A stretch of DNA of 64,000 nucleotides from Lacrimispora indolis DSM 755 (GTDB lineage: Bacteria > Bacillota > Clostridia > Lachnospirales > Lachnospiraceae): contig NZ_AZUI01000001.1 of assembly GCF_000526995.1 (NCBI RefSeq), forward strand, positions 3,204,001-3,268,000. Reading direction: 5' to 3'. A program made the translations under genes and the position numbers. Below the pieces are notes generated by a model. The model did no database searches. It was not told the DNA's origin and saw only the letters and a program-made list of their open reading frames with translations. Below are positions 1 to 7,775 of the stretch, piece by piece. The first letter of the stretch is position 1; each line of letters starts with the position of its first letter.

Positions 1-879
1 GGGTTTCGGGACTTTCTGCACTCCCAGAACTTTACCGAGATCCGTACACCAAAGATCGTGGCCCGCGGAGCAGAAGGCGGCTCAAACGTATTTAAACTGG
101 ATTATTTTAATAAGAAAGCAGAACTGGGCCAAAGTCCCCAGTTTTATAAGCAGACCATGGTAGGCGTGTACGACCGGGTATTTGAAGTCGCTCCCGTCTT
201 CCGTGCGGAAAAGCATAATACAACACGGCATTTAAATGAATATACCAGCATGGACTTTGAAATGGGATACATTGACAGCTTTGAGGAGATCATGGAAATG
301 GAAACAGCCATGCTGCAGTATACCTTTGGCCTTCTTTGCGAGGAGTATGAAACAGAGCTTAAGATGCTTAAGGTCACTCTTCCCAATGTGTCCAATATTC
401 CCACGGTCCGTTTTGACAAAGCAAAGGAACTGGTTGCCGGAAAATATAACAGAAAAATCAGAAACCCCTATGATTTAGAGCCTGAGGAGGAAGTACTCAT
501 CGGCCGTTATTTCAAGGAAGAGTATGGCAGCGATTTCGTATTCGTTACCCACTATCCGTCAAAAAAACGCCCCTTCTATGCTATGGATGATCCTACAGAC
601 TCTAAATTCACTTTAAGCTTTGACTTATTATTCAAGGGTCTGGAAGTCACCACCGGAGGCCAGAGAATTCATGATTATGATACCATTCTTAAAAAAATGG
701 AGGCCAGAGGCATGAATCCGGAAGACATTTCTTCCTATTTAATGATATTCCAATACGGCATGCCGCCCCACGGAGGTCTTGGGATCGGCCTGGAGCGCTT
801 AACCATGCGCCTTCTTGACGAAGGAAATATAAGAGAGACCACGTTGTTTCCAAGAGATGTGACAAGACTGGAACCATAG
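1..879 (+). CDS. aspS: Aspartyl-tRNA synthetase, archaeal/non-discriminating type, 3' part
   Basis: The reading frame is open from base 1 and ends at TAG 877-879, so the 5' end (anticodon-binding domain) lies outside the window. The visible part is the class II catalytic core: motif 2 region FRAEKHNTTRHLNEYTSMD, the flipping-loop and AMP-binding segments, and motif 3 GGLGIGLERLTMRLL near the C-terminus. These features match the archaeal/eukaryotic-like AspRS subgroup, which lacks the bacterial GAD insertion. The enzyme charges tRNA-Asp and, in non-discriminating members, mischarges tRNA-Asn with aspartate. The gatCAB genes immediately downstream convert that product to Asn-tRNA, so the context supports the non-discriminating role. 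AsnRS is the nearest alternative, but the context favours AspRS. Confidence 0.9.
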   Translation, partial: GFRDFLHSQNFTEIRTPKIVARGAEGGSNVFKLDYFNKKAELGQSPQFYKQTMVGVYDRVFEVAPVFRAEKHNTTRHLNEYTSMDFEMGYIDSFEEIMEMETAMLQYTFGLLCEEYETELKMLKVTLPNVSNIPTVRFDKAKELVAGKYNRKIRNPYDLEPEEEVLIGRYFKEEYGSDFVFVTHYPSKKRPFYAMDDPTDSKFTLSFDLLFKGLEVTTGGQRIHDYDTILKKMEARGMNPEDISSYLMIFQYGMPPHGGLGIGLERLTMRLLDEGNIRETTLFPRDVTRLEP

Positions 880-880
880 G

Positions 881-984
881 CACCCTGCGGGTATATCTTT
901 ACGCTCAGAAAGCGTGAGCAGGAAAGAGGAAACACCCTGCGGGTATACCTTTATGCCCAGAATACATGGGCTGTAAAGAGGAAA
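881..984. repeat. Two tandem 52-bp units, each with a hairpin whose stem covaries
   Basis: Units 881-932 and 933-984 are the same length and begin with the same CACCCTGCGGGTATA block and end with AAAGAGGAAA. Each contains a 5-bp stem with a 7-nt loop: GCTCA/TGAGC in unit 1 and GCCCA/TGGGC in unit 2. The base change in the stem is compensated on the other side, which suggests selection for structure. The pair lies between aspS and gatC, and the end of unit 2 overlaps the region just before the gatC ribosome binding site. It may be a dispersed intergenic repeat of this genome; no further copy was noticed in the window. Confidence 0.75.
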
Positions 985-998
985 GGAAGAAGGAAAAG

Positions 999-1292
999 AT
1001 GGCGCATATAATCGATGATGATATGATCGAATACGTTGGGATTCTGGCAAAGCTGGAGCTTGGCGAGGAAGAAAAGGAAGCGGCGAAAAAGGATATGGGC
1101 CGCATGCTGGATTATATTGATAAATTAAACGAACTGGATACGGCCGGCGTGGAACCCATGTCCCATGTATTCCCGGTACACAACGTTTTCCGTGAAGATG
1201 TGGTGGAAAACGGCGACGACAGAGAGAACATCTTGAAAAATGCTCCGGAAAGCAAGGATGGAGCTTTTAAGGTGCCGAAAACAGTGGAATAG
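999..1292 (+). CDS. gatC: Asp/Glu-tRNA amidotransferase subunit C
   Basis: This is the small subunit of the GatCAB amidotransferase, which stabilises GatA and wraps GatA to GatB. The product is 97 aa, the usual size, beginning [21 protein letters not shown] with the typical helix of the family, followed by the conserved [15 protein letters not shown] stretch and FREDVV. An in-frame upstream ATG at 966 exists, but the 999 start is preferred because it matches family N-termini and has a purine-rich GGAAGAAGG sequence just upstream. It is followed after 11 bp by gatA in the same operon. Confidence 0.93.
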   Translation: MAHIIDDDMIEYVGILAKLELGEEEKEAAKKDMGRMLDYIDKLNELDTAGVEPMSHVFPVHNVFREDVVENGDDRENILKNAPESKDGAFKVPKTVE

Positions 1293-1303
1293 GGGGATTT
1301 TTT

Positions 1304-2869
1304 ATGACAGCAAAAGAAATATTATCCCTCACAGCGGTACAGTTAGGGAAAAAAATAAAAAGCGGTGAGGTTACCTCCCCAGAAGCGGTAAAAGCAGCCC
1401 TGGGCCAGATTAAGGCCATGGAACCGGTGCTTAACAGCTTTGTGTCAATAGAGGAAGATAGAGCATTAAAGCAGGCGGAAGATGTGCAGAAACGGATCCA
1501 AGCCGGGGAGCTTACAGGCCCTTTGGCAGGGGTACCGGTAGCGGTGAAGGATAACATCTGCATCGAAGGTATGAGGACTACCTGCAGTTCTAAAATCCTT
1601 TCAAACTTTGTTCCTGCTTATACGGCTTCAGCCGTGGAACATTTAATCAAGGCAGGAGCTGTGATCCTTGGAAAAACCAACATGGATGAGTTTGCCATGG
1701 GAAGCACTACGGAAACATCGGCTTACGGGGTCACGAGAAACCCATGGAACCCGGAGCACGTTCCCGGCGGTTCCTCCGGCGGTTCCTGTGCAGCAGTTGC
1801 AGCTGCAGAATGTTTCTATGCCTTAGGCTCTGATACCGGAGGTTCCATAAGGCAGCCTGCATCCTTCTGCGGAGTTACGGGACTAAAGCCCACTTATGGG
1901 ACTATTTCCAGATACGGGCTGATTGCCTATGGCTCTTCCCTGGACCAGATCGGCCCTGTTGCAAAGGATGTGACGGATTGCGCAGCGATTCTGGAGGTTT
2001 TGGCTTCCCATGATGAGAAGGACAGCACATCTGTGGAGCGGAATGATTATGATTTTACCCAGGCTTTAACGGATGATGTAAAGGGGATGCGGATCGGCAT
2101 TCCGTCTGATTATCTGGGTGAGGGCCTTGACCGGCCGGTAAAGGAGGCTGTTTTAAAAGCCGCCAGGGTATTAGAGGAAAAGGGAGCTGTTGTGGAGACC
2201 TTTAACTTGGGTATGGCGGAATATGCCATTCCGGCATATTATGTGATCGCCTCTGCTGAAGCCAGCTCCAACTTATCCAGGTTTGACGGCGTGAAATACG
2301 GCTATCGGGCAAAGGAATACGAAGGACTTCACGGCATGTACAAAAAGAGCCGTTCCCAGGGCTTTGGCCCTGAGGTGAAACGCCGCATCATGCTGGGCTC
2401 CTTTGTATTAAGCTCCGGTTATTATGATGCATATTACCTGAAGGCATTAAGAACAAAGGCATTGATCAAGAAAGCATTTGACCAGGCATTTTCAAAATAC
2501 GATGTGATTCTTGGGCCGGCTTCCCCATCCACGGCGCCCCGGCTGGGAGAAAGCTTAAGCGATCCATTAAAGATGTATCTGGGGGATATTTATACCATTT
2601 CCGTAAATCTTGCCGGGCTTCCGGGACTTACGGTTCCCTGCGGCAGGGATTTAGGAGGCCTGCCTATTGGTGTCCAGTTTATCGGAGACTGCTTTAAAGA
2701 AAAGGATATCATACGGGCGGGCTTTGCCTTTGAGCAGAGCAGAAGCTATGAGATGCCCCCAATGGCAGAAGACGCTGCTTCCGGAAACACTCCGGAGGCA
2801 TCCCTTTACACCCCCAATAGCGTGGGAAGCTCTGCCCTGGATACATTGGCAGGAAAGGAGGAGAGGTAA
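1304..2869 (+). CDS. gatA: Asp/Glu-tRNA amidotransferase subunit A
   Basis: Amidase-signature glutaminase of GatCAB, which releases ammonia from glutamine for transamidation of Asp-tRNA-Asn and Glu-tRNA-Gln. The Ser-cisSer-Lys triad is visible: Lys82 in AVKDN, Ser157 in the GGSSGGS loop and Ser181 in GSDTGGSIRQPA. The product is 521 aa, somewhat longer than the usual ~485 aa; the extra length is a C-terminal tail after the conserved PIGVQFIGDCFKE region with no recognisable domain. The stop codon abuts the ATG of gatB with no gap, suggesting translational coupling. Confidence 0.96.
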   Translation: MTAKEILSLTAVQLGKKIKSGEVTSPEAVKAALGQIKAMEPVLNSFVSIEEDRALKQAEDVQKRIQAGELTGPLAGVPVAVKDNICIEGMRTTCSSKILSNFVPAYTASAVEHLIKAGAVILGKTNMDEFAMGSTTETSAYGVTRNPWNPEHVPGGSSGGSCAAVAAAECFYALGSDTGGSIRQPASFCGVTGLKPTYGTISRYGLIAYGSSLDQIGPVAKDVTDCAAILEVLASHDEKDSTSVERNDYDFTQALTDDVKGMRIGIPSDYLGEGLDRPVKEAVLKAARVLEEKGAVVETFNLGMAEYAIPAYYVIASAEASSNLSRFDGVKYGYRAKEYEGLHGMYKKSRSQGFGPEVKRRIMLGSFVLSSGYYDAYYLKALRTKALIKKAFDQAFSKYDVILGPASPSTAPRLGESLSDPLKMYLGDIYTISVNLAGLPGLTVPCGRDLGGLPIGVQFIGDCFKEKDIIRAGFAFEQSRSYEMPPMAEDAASGNTPEASLYTPNSVGSSALDTLAGKEER

Positions 2870-4303
2870 ATGAGCAAACAGTATGAGACAGTCATCGGCC
2901 TGGAAGTCCATGTGGAACTGGCTACAAAAACAAAAATCTTCTGCGCCTGCTCCACGGAATTCGGAGGAGCCCCCAACACTCACACCTGTCCGGTCTGCAC
3001 CGGAATGCCCGGTTCCCTTCCTGTCCTTAATAAGCAGGTGGTGGAATATGCCCTGGCAGTGGGCCTTGCGGCAAACTGTCAGATCAACCAGTTCTGCAAG
3101 TTTGACCGGAAGAATTATTTTTACCCTGATAATCCGCAGAACTACCAGATATCCCAGCTTTACCTTCCCATCTGTCACGACGGCTATGTGGAAATCGATA
3201 CACCGGCAGGAAAGAAGAAAATCGGAATCCATGAAATCCACATGGAAGAGGACGCAGGAAAGCTCATCCATGATGAGTGGGAGGACTGCTCTCTGGTTGA
3301 CTTTAACCGGAGCGGAGTCCCTCTCATTGAGATCGTATCAGAGCCTGACATGAGAAACGGGGATGAGGTAATTGCATATTTAGAAAAGCTGAGGCTGATC
3401 ATCCAGTATCTGGGCGCCTCGGACTGCAAGCTTCAGGAAGGCTCCATGAGGGCTGATGTGAACTTATCTGTCCGTGAGGCCGGTTCGGCCCAGTTCGGCA
3501 CAAGGACGGAAATGAAGAATTTAAACTCTTTTAAGGCCATTGCCCGTGCCATTGAAGGGGAGAGGAAACGTCAGATCGAATTGATCGAGGAAGAAAAAAT
3601 GGTGGTTCAGGAGACCAGGCGGTGGGATGACAACAAGGAATCCTCCTATGCCATGCGGTTCAAGGAAGATGCCAAGGACTACCGTTATTTCCCGGACCCG
3701 GACCTTCCTCCTGTGGTCATTAGCGATGAATGGATCAGCAGCATAAAGGCCAGGCAGCCGGAGCTGCGGACGGAAAAGATGGTACGCTATCAGGAGGAGT
3801 TCAAGCTTTCCCCATATGATGCGGATATTATCACAGGTTCCAAGCATATGGCGGATATTTTTGAGGCGGTCACAGCCATCTGCGGGAAGCCTAAGGAGGC
3901 TGCAAACTGGCTCATGGTGGAGGCTATGCGGCTCTTAAAAGAGACGGAAACGGAACCTGAGAATATGACATTTTCTCCGGAAAACCTTGCAAAATTGATT
4001 GATTTAGTGGATAATGGTACCATTAACCGTACCGTGGGCAAGGAAGTTTTTGAAAAAGTTTTCGCAGAAAACGTTGATCCGGAACAGTATGTGGAAGAAA
4101 AAGGATTAAAGGTTGTCAATGACGAAGGAGAACTGCGCAGGGTAATTGAGGGAATTGTTTCCGCTAATCCGCAGTCCGTGGAGGATTACCGCAATGGAAA
4201 AGAGAAGGCTTTTGGATTTCTGGTAGGCCAGACCATGCGTTCCATGAAAGGAAAAGCCGATCCGGCAGCGGTCAACAGGATACTAAAGAACCTATTGGGT
4301 TAA
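2870..4303 (+). CDS. gatB: Asp/Glu-tRNA amidotransferase subunit B
   Basis: Kinase-type subunit that binds the mischarged tRNA, phosphorylates the aminoacyl side chain and accepts ammonia from GatA. The N-terminal signature YETVIGLEVHVELATKTKIF, the paired cysteines of the metal site (CACS and CPVCTGMPG), the YFYPD segment and the C-terminal YqeY-like tail domain (about residues 330-477) are all present. Length 477 aa is normal. A strong AGGAGGAGAG ribosome binding site lies inside the end of gatA. Confidence 0.96.
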   Translation: MSKQYETVIGLEVHVELATKTKIFCACSTEFGGAPNTHTCPVCTGMPGSLPVLNKQVVEYALAVGLAANCQINQFCKFDRKNYFYPDNPQNYQISQLYLPICHDGYVEIDTPAGKKKIGIHEIHMEEDAGKLIHDEWEDCSLVDFNRSGVPLIEIVSEPDMRNGDEVIAYLEKLRLIIQYLGASDCKLQEGSMRADVNLSVREAGSAQFGTRTEMKNLNSFKAIARAIEGERKRQIELIEEEKMVVQETRRWDDNKESSYAMRFKEDAKDYRYFPDPDLPPVVISDEWISSIKARQPELRTEKMVRYQEEFKLSPYDADIITGSKHMADIFEAVTAICGKPKEAANWLMVEAMRLLKETETEPENMTFSPENLAKLIDLVDNGTINRTVGKEVFEKVFAENVDPEQYVEEKGLKVVNDEGELRRVIEGIVSANPQSVEDYRNGKEKAFGFLVGQTMRSMKGKADPAAVNRILKNLLG

Positions 4304-4313
4304 AGGAGTCTAT

Positions 4314-5627
4314 ATGAGGAGGAAAATGAAATCTATGAAGCCGTATGTTGAGATGACAAAGGAAGAGTTACAGGAACTGAGGAAGCTGCTTTCCGTGCAG
4401 TATAAGGAGTTTCAGGGCAAGGATTTAAAGCTAGACATGTCCAGAGGAAAGCCCAGCACGGAACAGCTGGATATATCCATGGGAATGATGGATGTGCTTA
4501 GCAGCAATGGTGATCTGATCTGTGATGACGGCACGGACTGCCGCAACTATGGGGTGCTTGACGGTATCAAGGAAGCAAAAGAGCTTCTTGCAGATATGAT
4601 GGAGGTTGCGCCTGACCATATCATCATTTATGGCAATTCCAGCTTAAATGTCATGTATGATACGGTTTCCCGTTCCATGACCCACGGCGTTATGGGGAGC
4701 ACTCCCTGGTGCAAGCTGGATAAGGTGAAATTCCTTTGTCCTGTCCCAGGGTATGACAGACACTTTTCCATAACCGAATACTTTGGGATCGAAATGGTGA
4801 ACGTTCCCATGACTCCCACCGGCCCTGATATGGATATGGTGGAAGAACTGGTTGCAAAGGATGATTCCATCAAAGGAATCTGGTGCGTTCCCAAATATTC
4901 CAACCCTCAGGGAATTTCCTATTCCGATGATACGGTGCGCCGTTTTGCCCGCTTAAAGCCGGCTGCAAAAGACTTCCGCATTTACTGGGACAACGCTTAC
5001 ACCATCCATCACTTATACGACCGGGATCAGGATCATCTCATTGAGATCCTTGCAGAGTGTAAGAGAGCCGGGAATCCGGATATGGTTTATAAATTCGCTT
5101 CCACCTCAAAGGTCAGCTTCCCAGGCTCCGGCATTGCAGCCATTGCGGCCAGTCAGAACAACCTGGTAGACATTATGAAGCAGTTAAAGATTCAGACCAT
5201 TGGACATGACAAGGTGAATCAGCTGCGCCATGTACGCTACTTTGGAGATATCCACGGCATGGTAGAGCATATGAGAAAGCATGCGGACATCATGAGGCCG
5301 AAATTTGAGGCAGTGATCCAGATCCTGGAACAGGAGCTGGGCGGTCTTGGGATCGGTGAATGGACCAGTCCAAAAGGCGGCTATTTTATTTCCTTTGACT
5401 CCCTTGACGGATGTGCAAAGTCCATCGTGGCAAGATGCAAAAAATCCGGCTTAGTGATGACTGGTGCAGGAGCCACTTATCCTTATGGAAAGGATCCCAG
5501 GGATAACAATATCCGTATAGCCCCCTCTTATCCTCCTTTATCTGATCTGATCCTGGCTATGGAATTATTTGCTCTTTGTGTGAAGATCGTCAGCATAGAC
5601 AAGATTCTGGCTGAGAGAGAAGCATAA
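4314..5627 (+). CDS. PLP-dependent aminotransferase, class I, aspartate aminotransferase-like (subgroup 1c)
   Basis: A 437-aa fold-type I aminotransferase. The pattern DMSRGKPSTEQLDIS near the N-terminus, GNSSLNVMYD, the NPQG motif, the DNAYTIHHLY segment, the PLP-lysine region FASTSKVSFPGSG and the late arginine in DNNIRIAPS place it in the AspAT 1c group, also annotated as class I/II aminotransferase. It probably transfers amino groups between aspartate or related amino acids and 2-oxoglutarate. AAGGAG lies 7-8 nt before the chosen ATG at 4314. It is 10 bp after gatB and ends before a strong hairpin, so it appears to be the last gene of the aspS-gatCAB unit; aspartate supply fits the tRNA-Asn/Asp theme, but this link is inference. 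Confidence 0.85.
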   Translation: MRRKMKSMKPYVEMTKEELQELRKLLSVQYKEFQGKDLKLDMSRGKPSTEQLDISMGMMDVLSSNGDLICDDGTDCRNYGVLDGIKEAKELLADMMEVAPDHIIIYGNSSLNVMYDTVSRSMTHGVMGSTPWCKLDKVKFLCPVPGYDRHFSITEYFGIEMVNVPMTPTGPDMDMVEELVAKDDSIKGIWCVPKYSNPQGISYSDDTVRRFARLKPAAKDFRIYWDNAYTIHHLYDRDQDHLIEILAECKRAGNPDMVYKFASTSKVSFPGSGIAAIAASQNNLVDIMKQLKIQTIGHDKVNQLRHVRYFGDIHGMVEHMRKHADIMRPKFEAVIQILEQELGGLGIGEWTSPKGGYFISFDSLDGCAKSIVARCKKSGLVMTGAGATYPYGKDPRDNNIRIAPSYPPLSDLILAMELFALCVKIVSIDKILAEREA

Positions 5628-5655
5628 AAAGTAGCATAAAAAGAAGAATAAAAAA

Positions 5656-5700
5656 GAAGCGCTGAAAAATGACCCTGGTTTCGTCATTTTTCAGCGCTTC
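5656..5700. terminator. Strong bidirectional intrinsic terminator
   Basis: A perfect 18-bp inverted repeat starting GAAGCGCTGAAAAATGAC with a 9-nt loop, flanked by an A-run on the left and CTTTTGT on the right. It lies between the convergent aminotransferase and phosphoglycerate mutase genes and can serve both. Confidence 0.9.
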
Positions 5701-5717
5701 CTTTTGTATCAGACGGA

Positions 5718-6983
5718 TCAGGCTCCTCTCTTTTTTGAAAAGCCCATTAAGTCCATTTGAAGGGCAAAAATATCCCTTGCCCTTAAGTTTTGCAGGGCGC
5801 CTTCCATAAAATAGGTTTCTCCTGCCTTTTCCACCTTATCCCGCCTCACGTCCCAGCCCCAGATCATGGTGGGAACGCCGTCTCCCGTATGGTCCCTGGC
5901 CTCGCAGGGAGTGGAGTGGTCTGCCGTAAAGGCGATGTAACAATTATCCTTGTCAATCTGATCCATGAGATAGCCTATCATACAGTCTATCTCTTCAATG
6001 ATACGGACCTTTTCCAAGGGCTGATTATCATGGCCTGCTAAATCAGTGCCCTTAACATGGACGATGACCCAGTCGTAGCCTTCCTTTAAGGATTCCGCAG
6101 CTTTTCTGGCCTTTCCCATGATATCCGTGGTAAAACCACCGGTAAAGGATTCCTGGAAGTAATAATCAAAACCAACCAGCCTGGCGATCCCGCCTACAGT
6201 AACATCCCCTGCGATGCACAGGCCCCTGATGCCGGCTTTTTGGGCCGTACTGGGGATGGCCCTCAGCTGTCCGGGTCCTCTTGTTATGATCACATTGGCC
6301 GGCAGCAGTCCTTTTCTGATCCGATCCTGGTTTACAGGATGACTTTTTAGGATGTCAATGGCTTTCCTGGTGAATTCCCATAAGTTTTCCGCTGTCCGGG
6401 CAGCTTCTTTACAGGCAGGATCTTCCGGGTGAGGTACCACCAGCTTTGCTCCTTCGTTGGCAGTTCCTACGTCTGTGGGCACAAGTGCCGCGGACAGCCC
6501 CTTTCCACGAAGCACCACAGCGACCCGGTGCTGGGTCAGCTCCTTTACAAGAACAATGGTGCCATCCTTAAGCTGCATCCCTGATAAGGCCCTTGCCAGT
6601 TCTTTAGTTCCATCCTGGATCCGGCCGGCTCTCCGGTCAATGACAATGCCTTCCTCGTCAATGGTTCCGAAATTTCCCCGAAAGGCTACATCTCCTTCCA
6701 TAAGCTCCATTCCCCCGCTTAAAGCCTCCAGCGGTCCTCTGCCGGGGTAGTACATATCCGAATCGCAGCCAAAGATTTCCATGTGCCCCACATCCGTGCC
6801 AACAGGTATCCCTGGGGCGATGGGATAAACGTTTCCTGTGCAGCCTTCTTTTGCCAAACGGTCCAGATTCGGTGTATTTGCATATTCCAGCGGGGTCAAA
6901 CCTCCCAGCGCCTTGATTGGCCGGTCACCCAGACCATCAGAAATAATCAATATTCCCTGTTTTTTTCTCATAGAATCACTCAT
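5718..6983 (-). CDS. apgM: Archaeal-type cofactor-independent phosphoglycerate mutase
   Basis: 421 aa of the alkaline-phosphatase superfamily, interconverting 3- and 2-phosphoglycerate without 2,3-bisphosphoglycerate. The N-terminal metal/nucleophile region ISDGLGDRPI, the AKEGCTGNVYPIAPGIPVGTD block and YPGRGPLEALSGG are characteristic of the ApgM branch, and the C-terminal metal site HVKGTDLAGHD and FTADHSTPCE is intact. Related members act on other phosphorylated compounds (phosphonopyruvate decarboxylase-related enzymes), so the substrate is not certain. It is the last gene of a minus-strand cluster with an exported protein and a DASS transporter. Confidence 0.88.
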   Translation of the reverse strand: MSDSMRKKQGILIISDGLGDRPIKALGGLTPLEYANTPNLDRLAKEGCTGNVYPIAPGIPVGTDVGHMEIFGCDSDMYYPGRGPLEALSGGMELMEGDVAFRGNFGTIDEEGIVIDRRAGRIQDGTKELARALSGMQLKDGTIVLVKELTQHRVAVVLRGKGLSAALVPTDVGTANEGAKLVVPHPEDPACKEAARTAENLWEFTRKAIDILKSHPVNQDRIRKGLLPANVIITRGPGQLRAIPSTAQKAGIRGLCIAGDVTVGGIARLVGFDYYFQESFTGGFTTDIMGKARKAAESLKEGYDWVIVHVKGTDLAGHDNQPLEKVRIIEEIDCMIGYLMDQIDKDNCYIAFTADHSTPCEARDHTGDGVPTMIWGWDVRRDKVEKAGETYFMEGALQNLRARDIFALQMDLMGFSKKRGA

Positions 6984-6995
6984 CCTTTTTTCAGT

Positions 6996-7733
6996 TTATT
7001 GATTGACCGGCTTTTTAAGCAGGTCCAGATTGCGGTACATGAACCCGGCCGATAGTATGACGATGATCATCCACAGGAAAGCGGAGGAACCGCTTTTTTT
7101 GCTGAACACGTTGATGGCAAGGGTTGATTCCTTTCCAGGGGAAATCTTTCCGAAATCAAATCCTCCGAAAGTATATCCATCTTCGCTGGTGATGGTAAAA
7201 GGTTTTTTATCGGAATAATCCACAATATTAAGAAGCTCTTTTCCCTTGGGGACAGCGATTTTCATCTGGTATGAGCCGACGGATAAGGGAGTGGTGTTTT
7301 TGGCTTTAAAAGAGAGTTCTTTGGCATTGCCGGGATAGGTATCACCTAAATCCGCGTCTTCTCCTGCGTAAAGCCCTTCTCCCCGTAAAACAACCTGGAA
7401 AGAGACCTGAGTTTCCTTTTCCTCAAATACCACCTGATTATAAGTCTGGTCGCCGTCTGATTCCTCCTTAATTTCTTCCGCTGCCAGTGTGCCGGAAATG
7501 GCTTTTATGGATTCAATGGCAGCATCCTTCCAAATAGGAAAGATGACCTCTCCTGAAGCATTGGTTTTGGCATTTATAGTCTGGGTGATGATTCCGTCTT
7601 CTCCGTCAGGGGTAATCCTGTCTTCCATGGAAACCACTTTACCGGCGTCGCCTCCGTAGGCGGTGTGTGCTGCAGCCAGTGTGATAAACAGGCATGAGCA
7701 TAAGAGATAAGAGAATTTTTTCATTGCTTTCAT
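6996..7733 (-). CDS. Exported protein with C-terminal membrane anchor, function unknown
   Basis: 245 aa. Visible parts are an N-terminal signal peptide (KKFSYLLCSCLFITLAAAHTAYG), a beta-rich extracytoplasmic region of about 180 residues with no recognised domain, and a single transmembrane helix SSAFLWMIIVILSAGFMY followed by a short positively charged tail. The start at 7733 is preceded by AAGGA; a second ATG 9 bp inside is also possible. It sits 12 bp before apgM and 42 bp after the DASS transporter gene on the same strand, so it is probably cotranscribed and may assist the transporter. The function is unknown. Confidence 0.75.
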   Translation of the reverse strand: MKAMKKFSYLLCSCLFITLAAAHTAYGGDAGKVVSMEDRITPDGEDGIITQTINAKTNASGEVIFPIWKDAAIESIKAISGTLAAEEIKEESDGDQTYNQVVFEEKETQVSFQVVLRGEGLYAGEDADLGDTYPGNAKELSFKAKNTTPLSVGSYQMKIAVPKGKELLNIVDYSDKKPFTITSEDGYTFGGFDFGKISPGKESTLAINVFSKKSGSSAFLWMIIVILSAGFMYRNLDLLKKPVNQ

Positions 7734-7775
7734 ATGGTTTTGTTCCTTTCTGTTAAGGTATGCAACTGAATCCGC

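Noticed and set aside
881..984. Possible CRISPR-like direct repeats
   Set aside because: Only two contiguous units with no spacers and no cas genes.
966..998. Upstream ATG extending gatC by 11 residues
   Set aside because: The extension lies in the second 52-bp repeat unit, is not family-like, and the 999 ATG has its own ribosome binding site.
2651..3271. 206-codon open frame antisense to the gatA-gatB junction
   Set aside because: Fully overlaps two well-conserved genes on the other strand and resembles no family.
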